A stretch of 23,693 nucleotides of DNA from Baffinella frigidus (taxonomy: Eukaryota; Cryptophyceae; Cryptomonadales; Baffinellaceae): contig MU646801.1 in the NCBI GenBank assembly GCA_026770585.1, forward strand, positions 298,287-321,979, read 5' to 3'. Within the stretch, counting starts at the first letter, position 1; each line of letters begins with the position of its first letter. Shown here piece after piece: positions 21,388 to 23,693 of the stretch. The notes below the pieces were generated by a model that did no database searches, was not told the DNA's origin, and saw nothing but the letters and a program-made list of their open reading frames with translations. The position numbers were made by a program, and so were the translations under genes.

Positions 21388-23483
21388 CCCGCATTGGGGG
21401 TGGACGCGCTCGCTAATCCCGAAAACACCCAGCGGTGACCATTTGACGTTTGGGACAAACGCTTCACAATCATCGTTGCACACCTCTTTCTGAATTTCAA
21501 TTGTGGACTTTCATTTAAAAGTTTGCACGCGTCTCGCCCAGAGGGTGTCCACCTTTGAGCTCCTTACGTTGCGCACCGCTCGATCCTGTGTGAATGACCA
21601 CCTCAGGACGAGCGGCCCGCCTCAGGGCCGCGTGTTCGCCTCACCTCATTCCCTACATGCTGCCGTCCTGCGTCGCTTGTGTATGCGAGTGAAAGTGCAC
21701 GCCCTGCCCTCGTAGCTCCAGTAGCCGCAAACACCTAGTCTGGGAATGACACGGAGGACGGCGCTTCTGGCTGCTCCATACGATGGTCCTCCAGCGCGTG
21801 GAAATCGTGAGTGTTAAGTTGATAAGTTGACTTCTCGTCTGCCCGTCTCTCGCAGGGGCTGGAGTTTGATGACGTCTTCATCTGCAACTTCTTCCGCGAT
21901 TCCAAGGTAAGAGAACCACACGTCGACGTTCTAGTACCAGCGTCGTCATCGTATCCTATTGTGTGTACACACAATATTGATTTCGTGGCCATCAAATCTG
22001 AAACAAGCTCTACAGGACACACCGCAGCAGCAGCAGCAGCCGTCTCACACCGCAGCAGCAGCAGCTGCGGCGGGTGATGCGTCCACTCGTTAGTGACCCC
22101 CCCTCCCCTCCCCGCAGGCCAAGGACGAGTGGCGGATCGTGCTGTCGTTCCTGGCGCAGAGCGACGAGGGGGAAGCCGAGCACCTGCACAAGAAGTACGA
22201 ACACGAGAAGCGCAAGGGGCGCGGGGACGTCGCAGGGGCGCTGCGCCTCCTCGCCTTCGATCCTGTCAAGCACCAGATCATGAGCTACGAGCTCAAGCAT
22301 CTGTACTCCCCCCCATCCCCGCTCCTCGGCATCAAGGTTAGGGTTTAGGTTTTAGGGTTTGGGATTTAGTGTCAGCATGCTGGGCGTCGGCGCGCTCCTG
22401 CTGGTCGCCTGTCATCTCGTGTCGGTTTAGGGGTTAGGGTTTTAGGAATTGGGGTTTAGGGGTCCTTGAGGGCGACCTCGATCTGAGATTGCATCCCGCT
22501 TCTGCCCCGGAGCGCATCATGCCCCATCATGCCACTGCGACTCTGTCTTGTTCGGGGGTGAGAGGGTGGGGCTGAGCGTCGCGTGTGTGGGGTTGCACAT
22601 GGTGTGCATCAAGTGGCGCGGGTGTGTGGGGTTGCGTTGCAGCTGTGCATTGAGTGGCAGGGGGGGAGAGGGAGGGGGGGGGAAGGGGGGGGGCGCGGGG
22701 ATGTGGGGTGCAACCGATTAAGTGGCGCGGGTGTGTGGAGTTGCACCTGTGGATTAAGTGGCGCGGTGGGGGGAGGTGAAGAGAGAGATGTTTCTTGACT
22801 GGTGAGCAGGCTGGATCGGGTGGAGGTACCAAGTGGCGCGGGGGTGTGGGGTGCACAGGTACACGGCGTTGACGCGCGCGCGAATCCGAGTAATCATCTA
22901 CGACGAGGATGAAGTACCATCCCGTCCCAACCCCCACCTCTGGCTAAAACCCGAATTACGAAACCATAAACGCTAAATCCTGAACCCACAACCCGAAACC
23001 TGAAGACTGAAACCCCACACCCCAAACCCCAAACCCAAAACCCCAAACCCTAAACCCCACACCCCAACCCAGGTGCGGCGGGCGCCGATGGTGCACTTTC
23101 TGGAGAGGCGCGCGCTCTGCGACATTCTCGGAGAAGGAGCCAGCCTCGGTGGCTACGCGGTCCGCCCCTAAGCCCCAGTCCCTTCACCCTGCACGTCGGC
23201 CCGAATCCTGATACCCGAAACCTGATACCCAAAACCTGATACCCGAAACCTGATACCCGAAACCTGATATCCGAACCTGATACCCGAAGCCTGACACCCG
23301 AAGCCTTACACCCGAAACCTGATACCCGAGATTGATACCAGAAAGTGATACCCGAAACCTGATACCCGAAACTCTACACCAGGTGCCAGCCTCCCGGGCG
23401 GAGTGGCGGAAGCAGGGAGTTGTTTTGATCCAGCGGAACCTGTTGCAGCAGGCGGCCAAGTGTTTTCAACATTCGGGCGACAG
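3958..23483 (+). CDS. Multi-exon giant gene: CCCH zinc finger, CS/p23, ankyrin, TRANK1-type SF1 helicase (5' end unproven, 3' end beyond window)
   Basis: Forty-five exons (given in the module entries) stay in phase across all junctions except one noted at 22336/22860, and encode about 2,240 residues. Helicase motifs in order: GRSGTGKT (15580), VDETQD (18899), SGDTAQTI (19371 joined to 19504), NYRTH (19862), GLEFDDV (21856), YTALTRAR (22860). This motif set and their spacing match the UvrD-like helicase region of TRANK1-type proteins; these proteins also carry ankyrin and TPR repeats. Fusion to a CS domain and CCCH fingers is the unusual part. Exons 1-5 and 6-45 might be separate genes: exon 5 could read on to a stop at 7639, but exon 6 has no in-frame ATG before 8281, which favours a join. 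No promoter, start codon, stop or poly-A site could be fixed. Confidence 0.7.
4593..5773 (+). repeat. Intron 2 with a CCCTAAA-strand array (about 4934-5757)
   Basis: The donor is CTCCAG|GTTCCC and the acceptor GCGCAG|GATCTG. The first 340 bases are GC-rich unique sequence with no supported exon; the rest is degenerate CCCTAAA with single-base variants in most units. The exon-sense strand is almost free of G through the array. Confidence 0.85.
5849..6743 (+). other. Intron 3, mostly unique sequence
   Basis: The donor GTGAGT is strong. No telomere-like array is present. I see a 22-base tandem pair (TGCTGACATGTCGCG units at about 6138-6181) and a short ATTATARCCTCCAGA pair (about 6447-6482), but no coding segment with acceptable splice borders. 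Confidence 0.5.
6822..6885 (+). pseudogene. Diverged partial copy of exon 3 inside intron 4
   Basis: This resembles the 3' part of exon 3 (5774-5848): GCGATGCCTCCCACC versus CGCATGCCACCCGAT, then GAGCACG...GACCAGCGGGCGTGG in both. The copy carries an in-frame TAG where the exon has a Tyr codon, so it is not usable as an alternative exon. It begins four bases past the exon 4 donor (CACAAG|GTGCGA). Confidence 0.75.
7600..8013 (+). other. Intron 5 or intergenic gap between zinc-finger and CS modules
   Basis: If exon 5 ends at CAG|GTCTCT (7599/7600) and exon 6 starts after GACAG (8013), the phase is kept. If there is no splice here, exon 5 reads to a TAG at 7639 and the zinc-finger gene ends. 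The gap holds TTGGTTCTTGG repeats and a perfect 9-base hairpin (CAGAGAAAA / TTTTCTCTG, about 7951-7979). No promoter motif was recognised. Confidence 0.45.
8014..9664 (+). CDS. CS (p23-like) domain and charged coiled coil (exons 6-9)
   Basis: Exons: 8014-8652, 8833-8907, 9085-9128, 9280-9664. Exon 6 first encodes a strongly charged helix ([13 protein letters not shown] onward), then a CS domain: [46 protein letters not shown]. The fold continues as [12 protein letters not shown] and EDEYWPRML in exon 7, then CSIDWDRW joined to KDEDD across exons 8 and 9. This order, including the YWPRL-like and DWDxWxDED motifs, is typical of p23/SBA1-type domains that bind Hsp90 or related clients. Exon 9 continues as an ER-repeat coiled coil ([14 protein letters not shown]). 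The domain is split by a GA-AG, a GC-AG and a GT-AG intron in turn. I infer a chaperone-linked role. Confidence 0.8.
8653..8832 (+). other. Intron 6 with an inferred GA donor
   Basis: The protein fits the CS family best if TCCAAG is joined directly to GTGCTCCCGCGC, giving [15 protein letters not shown]. The intron then runs from GAACGC to ATCAG. No in-phase GT donor lies nearby, and a read-through reaches a stop at 8797. The body is C-rich and has no telomere-like array. Confidence 0.6.
8908..9279 (+). repeat. Introns 7 and 8: CCCTAAA arrays around exon 8
   Basis: Intron 7 (8908-9084) has donor CTCCAG|GCTAAACCC, a GC donor that is one base away from the repeat itself, and acceptor CCAG|GAC. 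Intron 8 (9129-9279) contains about ten perfect heptamers (about 9155-9223) and has the same nine bases, CAGGTGGAA, at both splice borders (9126-9134 and 9277-9285). Confidence 0.9.
9481..9522 (+). repeat. Purine-rich GA repeat inside exon 9
   Basis: A coding GAGAGG/GAGAGA run translates to alternating Glu-Arg, extending the predicted coiled coil. It is length-variable DNA in a coding exon. Confidence 0.85.
9665..9874 (+). other. Intron 9, second filler type
   Basis: The donor is CAAGAG|GTAGCC; the acceptor is CCCGCAG|GCG or, six bases later, GCGCAG|GTG, both in phase. Instead of heptamers it carries CTGGTACTG / CTGAGAGT words repeated about every 25 bases. Confidence 0.7.
9875..10647 (+). 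CDS. Helical linker, no family recognised (exons 10-11)
   Basis: Exons: 9875-10303 and 10501-10647. Exon 10 starts with the end of the coiled coil ([20 protein letters not shown]), then a mainly helical, Leu-rich region ([37 protein letters not shown]). Exon 11 ([20 protein letters not shown] onward) leads into the ankyrin part. In ankyrin and TPR proteins such stretches often act as solenoid caps, but that is inference. The exon 11 / exon 12 border carries an 11-base direct repeat with one mismatch (ACCAGGTTGTG / ACCAGGTCGTG). Confidence 0.7.
10304..10500 (+). repeat. Intron 10: CCCTAAA/CCCTCAA array
   Basis: The donor is GTAACCCC and the acceptor AAACCAG|GAG. Almost the whole intron is heptamer variants, with ACCCTCA common in the first half. 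Confidence 0.9.
10648..11280 (+). repeat. Introns 11-13: CCCTAAA-type arrays between ankyrin exons
   Basis: Introns 10648-10810, 10858-11075 and 11134-11280 are each mostly heptamer variants, with donors GTTGTG, GTAAAC and GTCACC. In intron 12 the donor GTAAACCC is a single-base change of CTAAACCC, so the splice site looks built from the repeat. Intron 13 is dominated by CCCCAAA units. Confidence 0.9.
10811..12381 (+). CDS. Ankyrin-repeat module (exons 12-16)
   Basis: Exons: 10811-10857, 11076-11133, 11281-11382, 11841-11972, 12310-12381. The joined sequence has ankyrin hallmarks: [37 protein letters not shown], then [24 protein letters not shown] and [23 protein letters not shown]. The TPLHLA cores and the LLL-x-GAD helices mark roughly three repeats. 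Two of the exon joins fall at the LHVA|V and LHLA|V positions. Ankyrin repeats mediate protein binding. Exon 16 ([20 protein letters not shown]) is a helical cap. Confidence 0.85.
11383..11840 (+). repeat. Intron 14: CCCGAAA-variant array
   Basis: The donor is GTAAACCC. The array is dominated by CCCGAAA and CCCTCAA rather than CCCTAAA, and this variant is nearly private to this intron. An assembly gap interrupts it, so its true length is unknown. Confidence 0.9.
11518..11616. other. Assembly gap (99 N)
   Basis: A run of N lies inside the CCCGAAA array. Repeats on both sides are of the same type, so the gap is probably more of the same array. Confidence 0.99.
11973..12309 (+). other. Intron 15, second filler type
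   Basis: The donor is CGCAG|GTTCTA and the acceptor TGGCAG|GTG. It has no heptamers, but contains GGTTGACTGCC, CACCTGGTACAC and paired GTCAGTCAAGCGTC / TTAGTCAAGCGTC words. Confidence 0.75.
12382..12507 (+). repeat. Intron 16: short CCCTAAA/CCGTAAA array with GC donor
   Basis: The borders are CACCAG|GCTAATTCC and ATCCCAG|GCG, sharing CCAGGC. The second half is a run of CCGTAAA units. Confidence 0.85.
12508..13125 (+). CDS. Low-complexity Ala/Gly/charged linker (exon 17)
   Basis: A 206-codon exon, [13 protein letters not shown] onward. It carries an Arg/Ala-rich helix ([20 protein letters not shown]), an Ala run, acidic stretches, and a poly-Gly tract from a 38-base G run. The last 25 codons ([20 protein letters not shown]) are normal complexity and lead to the helicase region. 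It is likely a flexible linker between ankyrin and helicase parts. Confidence 0.75.
13011..13048 (+). repeat. 38-base G homopolymer in coding sequence
   Basis: It encodes poly-Gly in exon 17. The reading frames before and after agree with this length, but a one-base sequencing error would break the frame. Confidence 0.9.
13126..13351 (+). other. Intron 17, second filler type
   Basis: The donor is CTCCAG|GTTAGT and the acceptor GATGCAG|GCG. It contains paired AAGTTGACTTG words, CCTGGTAG and CCTGGTAC. No heptamers are present. Confidence 0.75.
13352..15113 (+). CDS. TRANK1-type region before the helicase P-loop (exons 18-24)
   Basis: Exons: 13352-13483, 13668-13738, 13922-14128, 14282-14336, 14542-14640, 14827-14872, 15052-15113. 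The joined sequence includes [65 protein letters not shown] and [21 protein letters not shown]1-like proteins have the same order: an LFE...G-LWE-A--YSPR block, an IR-W--V-DHD block, then a PFILD-EQ-E-I block just before the P-loop. The match is by motif recall, not alignment. Phases 0, 2, 2, 0, 0, 1, 0 at successive ends are consistent throughout. Confidence 0.85.
13484..13921 (+). repeat. Introns 18 and 19: CCCTAAA-type arrays
   Basis: Intron 18 (13484-13667) is near-regular heptamers. Intron 19 (13739-13921) is more decayed. Intron 18 is one of the few followed by an exon that does not start with G (ACAG|ATCGGG). Confidence 0.85.
14129..14281 (+). repeat. Intron 20: CCCGAAA/CCTGAAA array
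   Basis: The borders are GAGG|GTATCA and TCCCAG|GGGCCT; AGGGG is shared at both. Units are mainly CCCGAAA, CCCGAAT and CCTGAAA. The reading frame happens to stay open through this 153-base intron. Confidence 0.85.
14337..15051 (+). repeat. Introns 21-23: CCCTAAA and CCCCTACA arrays
   Basis: Introns 14337-14541, 14641-14826 and 14873-15051. Intron 23 uses ACCCCTACACCCTA units, an octamer-like variant. Introns 22 and 23 also hold C homopolymers and short GC-rich patches. Confidence 0.85.
15114..15561 (+). repeat. Intron 24 with a partial copy of exon 24 and a triplicated tail
   Basis: GAGATGATCYACGCCSAGTACCCGGTCTGCCC of the exon 24 end (15090-15120) recurs at 15183-15213. The following CCAAATTCTAACCCATAYGCC ... 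CCTCGCGCTTCCACC block occurs at about 15126-15182 and again at 15333-15382. A GAA repeat lies at 15304-15327 and decayed CCCTAAA units near 15395-15490. Confidence 0.8.
15562..15666 (+). CDS. Helicase motif I (Walker A) exon (exon 25)
   Basis: The exon reads [43 protein letters not shown] is the P-loop that binds nucleotide in SF1 helicases; Lys and Thr of GKT are present, so ATP binding looks intact. The exon joins after AEYP of exon 24 in phase 0. The acceptor is CGGCAG|GAG; the donor is a GC donor, TCGCAG|GCGAGC. The expected SF1 role is ATP-driven nucleic-acid unwinding or translocation. Confidence 0.95.
15667..16005 (+). other. Intron 25 with GC donor and 8-base junction repeat
   Basis: GCAGGCGA occurs across both borders (15663-15670 and 16002-16009). 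The intron has no heptamers and carries the fold-back element at 15845-15982. Confidence 0.85.
15845..15982. mobile_element. Fold-back element with imperfect 25-base terminal inverted repeats
   Basis: 15845-15869 (TTACTAGAGTAGTAACGGTG) pairs with the reverse complement of 15958-15982 with about four mismatches in 25 bases. A second inverted pair (GAACGGTG...) lies inside. At 138 bases with no open frame, it is MITE-like or a hairpin-forming insertion. No target duplication is clear. Confidence 0.55.
16006..17263 (+). CDS. Helicase region between motifs I and II (exons 26-29)
   Basis: Exons: 16006-16071, 16376-16444, 16935-17018, 17174-17263. They encode [69 protein letters not shown] and [21 protein letters not shown]1-like proteins have a Q-F-T-N--L motif, a D--D---PLFLT--E--MLD-SL--PFW block, and this spacing. 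The region is a large family-specific insertion relative to plain UvrD. All phases are 0. Exon 29 starts after ACAG|ATG, not followed by G. Confidence 0.85.
16072..16375 (+). repeat. Intron 26 with two copies of a second-filler unit
   Basis: CCGTTGAGTCACCGGCATGG (about 16136) and CCGTTAAGTCACCGGTACGG (about 16290) begin two copies of an approximately 75-base unit, both reaching GGTGCGAA, ACCCTG, GGTTMAGT and AACCT. Also present: CCTGGTACC, CAGTCAACCG, GGTTGACC. No heptamers are present. Confidence 0.8.
16445..16934 (+). repeat. Intron 27: short TTTAGGG tract, exon copy, then CCCTAAA tract
   Basis: The donor AAG|GTTTAGGG comes straight from a TTTAGGG-strand tract (16445-16484). A diverged exon 27 copy follows (16485-16532). 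A CCCTAAA-strand tract sits near 16865-16916 before the acceptor GTGCAG|GAG. Both strand orientations occur in one intron. Confidence 0.85.
16485..16532 (+). pseudogene. Diverged partial copy of exon 27
   Basis: It matches 16398-16447 (GAAGAACTCTTCGTCTCTCC onward to TGGAAGGTT) with about five differences in 48-50 bases, including the exon end and donor. The phase at its left edge does not fit exon 27, so it is not a simple alternative exon. Confidence 0.85.
17019..17173 (+). repeat. Intron 28 with a CT microsatellite
   Basis: CACACA followed by a CT run at about 17095-17142 forms the pyrimidine tract upstream of GTCAACAG|ATG. CCTGGTCAACAG at the acceptor resembles the second filler family. 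Confidence 0.8.
17264..17468 (+). repeat. Intron 29: CCCTAAA array with a near-16-base junction repeat
   Basis: CTTCCACCAACAGGTC at the donor side and CTTCCACCAATAGGTC at the acceptor side differ at one base. The body is CCCTAAA/CCCTCAA units. Confidence 0.9.
17469..18149 (+). CDS. Helicase insertion region with 25-base microexon (exons 30-33)
   Basis: Exons: 17469-17493, 17562-17749, 17818-17898, 18039-18149. Exon 30 encodes VSSLFRTL plus one base; its phase is completed by exon 31 ([17 protein letters not shown], then an acidic Gly-rich tract). Exon 32 gives [20 protein letters not shown], exon 33 [20 protein letters not shown] then [19 protein letters not shown]1-like proteins have VF---WPKI, then EI-S-IKGS and LS-EEYL. 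Without exon 30 the preceding frame would meet a stop, and the joined frame is open, so the microexon is well supported. Confidence 0.8.
17750..18038 (+). repeat. Introns 31 and 32: CCCGAAA array and CCCTAAA array
   Basis: Intron 31 (17750-17817) is only 68 bases: a few CCCGAAA units between AAG|GTCCCA and AACAG|GTG. Intron 32 (17899-18038) is CCCTAAA variants with donor GTAAACCC and acceptor TCTAG|GAA. Confidence 0.9.
18150..18700 (+). other. Intron 33, mixed unique and repeat words
   Basis: The donor is TTCCAG|GTGCCA and the acceptor GATCGCAG|GGG. It has a small TTTAGG patch near 18262, paired CCTCCAAAAACGGCGCTTCC / CCTCCAAACACGGCGGCTTCC segments (about 18419 and 18650), and an AT-richer middle. 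No coding segment was recognised. Confidence 0.6.
18701..19571 (+). CDS. Helicase motifs II and III (exons 34-36)
   Basis: Exons: 18701-18925, 19317-19374, 19504-19571. Exon 34 runs [20 protein letters not shown], then [26 protein letters not shown], and ends with Walker [12 protein letters not shown]. The Asp-Glu pair that coordinates Mg and activates water is intact. Exon 35 is [19 protein letters not shown]; it ends one base into Gly and joins exon 36, [20 protein letters not shown], the motif III region. The joined protein follows the TRANK1 order exactly. All three donors are GC (GCGAGA, GCAACC, GCCAGT), the densest cluster of GC donors in the window. Confidence 0.93.
18926..19316 (+). 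repeat. Intron 34, second filler type
   Basis: CAGGCG is shared at both borders. The body repeats TTTAGTCAACCG, TTTAGTCAACAG, TTTAGTTGACAG about every 35-50 bases, with CCTGGTACGC and CCTGGTGCTA, GAGAGGAATTC / GAGAGGGATTC. Confidence 0.8.
19375..19777 (+). repeat. Introns 35 and 36: CCCGAAA and CCCTAAT/CCCTCAT arrays
   Basis: Intron 35 (19375-19503) uses ACCCGAAA and ACCGAAAA units. Intron 36 (19572-19777) is a clean run of CCCTAAT then CCCTCAT heptamers (about 19617-19700). Both have GC donors with CAGGC at both borders. Confidence 0.9.
19778..20759 (+). CDS. Helicase motif IV region (exons 37-39)
   Basis: Exons: 19778-19921, 20240-20308, 20664-20759. Exon 37 gives [20 protein letters not shown] and [25 protein letters not shown] is the classic motif IV of UvrD-like enzymes. 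Exon 38 gives [20 protein letters not shown] then KPK, and exon 39 [20 protein letters not shown] through QIEFGAHQ. In the family a P---D-L--E-G---GPKP block then IEFG-HQ-V-V is expected. The exon 38 donor is placed at AAG|GTCGAG because a later end would reach a stop and break the family match. All phases are 0. Confidence 0.88.
19922..20239 (+). repeat. Intron 37: GC-rich tandem, hairpin, then short CCCTAAA tract
   Basis: Three approximate 20-base units of GACGGGCCCGCCTCGG type lie near 19936-20000, then the fold-back at 20084-20152, then CCCTAAA/CCCGAAA units at about 20164-20232 before GTGCAG|GCG. Confidence 0.75.
20084..20152. repeat. Nested hairpin
   Basis: TGCACTGGACTG (20084) pairs perfectly with CAGTCCAGTGCA (ending 20152), and GAGCA / TGCTC extends the stem after a six-base bulge. 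A second stem, CCCGCT / AGCGGG, lies inside. It may be a small fold-back insertion. Confidence 0.7.
20309..20663 (+). repeat. Intron 38: decayed heptamers and C-rich tract
   Basis: CCCTAAA-type units near 20340-20410 give way to decayed TGATCC / CATAA words and then a C-rich segment (about 20525-20610). The acceptor is GAAGCAG|GTG. Confidence 0.75.
20760..21210 (+). repeat. Intron 39, second filler type
   Basis: It has repeats of TTGACTGC / TGACTGCAGTCACT (20814-20885) and TTTAGTTGACTGG, GTTGTTGACTGATCC, GAGTTGACTGCCC, GAGTTGACTGATG (21099-21190). No heptamers are present. Confidence 0.8.
21211..22336 (+). CDS. Helicase motif V region (exons 40-42)
   Basis: Exons: 21211-21297, 21856-21906, 22118-22336. 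Exon 40: [29 protein letters not shown]. Exon 41: [17 protein letters not shown], a strong match to the KGLEFDDV motif V of UvrD/TRANK1 proteins. Exon 42: [20 protein letters not shown], then [39 protein letters not shown] is the usual approach to motif VI. The donor GTAAGA after exon 41 is one of the few textbook donors in the window. All joins are phase 0. Confidence 0.93.
21298..21855 (+). other. Intron 40 with a GA microsatellite
   Basis: A GAGAGA run with imperfections spans about 21319-21386. The rest is unique sequence with no supported exon and a pyrimidine-rich acceptor (CCGTCTCTCGCAG|GGG). Confidence 0.7.
21907..22117 (+). other. Intron 41 with CAG repeats
   Basis: Two GCAGCAGCAG runs (about 22023-22040 and 22052-22065) precede a strong pyrimidine tract (CCCCCCCTCCCCTCCCCGCAG|GCC). 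Confidence 0.75.
22337..22859 (+). repeat. Intron 42: TTTAGGG-strand start and repeated AAGTGGCGCGGG units
   Basis: The donor AAG|GTTAGGG lies in a TTTAGGG-strand tract (to about 22365), with a second patch at 22425-22462. Later, AAGTGGCGCGGGTGTGTGG-type units recur at about 22612, 22719, 22757 and 22830. The acceptor is GCACAG|GTAC, but see the finding on phase here. Confidence 0.75.
22860..23483 (+). CDS. Helicase motif VI and start of TPR-like region (exons 43-45)
   Basis: Exons: 22860-22913, 23073-23159, 23383-23483. Exon 43 encodes [26 protein letters not shown] is motif VI, whose second Arg acts as the arginine finger. Exon 44 gives [20 protein letters not shown]. Exon 45 gives [30 protein letters not shown], close to the EWRKQGD-LF---Y--A-KCF--AGD start of the TPR-like tail in TRANK1 proteins. 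Exon 44 must end by GCG|GTCCGC because a TAA follows in frame at 23169. Exon 45 ends with two bases of a codon at CAG|GTGATC; the gene continues beyond the window. Confidence 0.85.
22914..23382 (+). repeat. Introns 43 and 44: heptamers, then a 14-base CCTGATACCCGAAA array
   Basis: Intron 43 (22914-23072) has CCCCAAA-rich units. Intron 44 (23160-23382) has about ten copies of a 14-base unit CCTGATACCCGAAA, which is twice the heptamer length. Acceptors are CCCAG|GTG and ACCAG|GTG. Confidence 0.9.
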
Positions 23484-23693
23484 GTGATCCTCCCCCTTGC
23501 TCCTCCCATTGTCCTCTCCCCTGCTCCTCCCACCGTTGGCGTTCCACCAGAGGTTTCCTGATGCTCGCCCGGCCGTTGAGTTACCTTCCCGGTACAAACA
23601 ACCAACCAACCAACCAACCAACCAACCAACCAACCAACCAACCAACCAACCAACCAACCAACCAACCAACCAACCAACCAACCAACCAACCAA
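23484..23693 (+). repeat. Start of intron 45, with a CCAA microsatellite to the window end
   Basis: After donor GTGATC come CT-rich words and GTTGAGTTACC / CCCGGTAC (second filler type), then an uninterrupted CCAA tetramer run from about 23597 to 23693. Confidence 0.85.

Noticed and set aside
1-23693. Dinoflagellate spliced-leader relict as proof of taxon
   Set aside because: I found no convincing relict spliced-leader sequence, so the taxon stays open.

Overview
This window is eukaryotic nuclear DNA, probably from a microalga or related protist. The exons are GC-rich, every recognisable gene part is on the + strand, and the coding sequence is cut into many short exons. Filler DNA made of degenerate telomere-type heptamers (CCCTAAA / TTTAGGG) sits in most of the introns. 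TTTAGGG-type telomeres, GT, GC and probably one GA donor, and acceptors almost always read as AG|G are together reminiscent of dinoflagellates; a GC-rich cryptophyte or similar alga is also possible. I cannot name the species. A 99-base run of N marks an assembly gap.

Layout. Bases 1-2290 hold no gene I can support: a poly-G start, two families of interspersed repeats and one MITE-like inverted-repeat element. Bases 2290-3770 are a TTTAGGG-strand array with a perfect 196-base tandem duplication and one possible exon (3210-3314). From 3958 to 23483 I traced 45 exons by keeping reading phase across every junction. They encode, in order: a possible winged-helix segment, three CCCH zinc fingers, a CS (p23-like) domain with a charged coiled coil, an unrecognised helical region, ankyrin-type repeats, a low-complexity linker, and a long UvrD-like superfamily 1 helicase region of the TRANK1 (TPR and ankyrin repeat-containing protein 1) type. 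The helicase has Walker A GRSGTGKT, Walker B VDETQD, GDTAQTI, NYRTH, GLEFDDV and YTALTRAR. The last exon begins the TPR-like part and the gene runs off the window. The zinc-finger part and the CS/ankyrin/helicase part may be one gene of at least about 2,240 residues or two adjacent genes; the first CS exon lacks an in-frame ATG near its start, which favours one gene.

The most interesting signal is the introns. About 27 of 44 complete introns contain telomere-like heptamer arrays, often private variants (CCCGAAA, CCCTAAT, CCTGATACCCGAAA). The others commonly carry a second filler family with GTTGACTG / CCTGGTAC / TTAGTCAAC words, simple repeats, or fold-back elements. Many introns have the same bases at the donor and just after the acceptor (for example CAGGTGGAA, GCAGGCGA, ACCAGGTYGTG), and five of six GC donors precede exons that also begin GC. 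That is what target-site duplication by intron-generating insertions would leave. I read the locus as a giant chaperone-linked helicase gene colonised by telomere-repeat introns.
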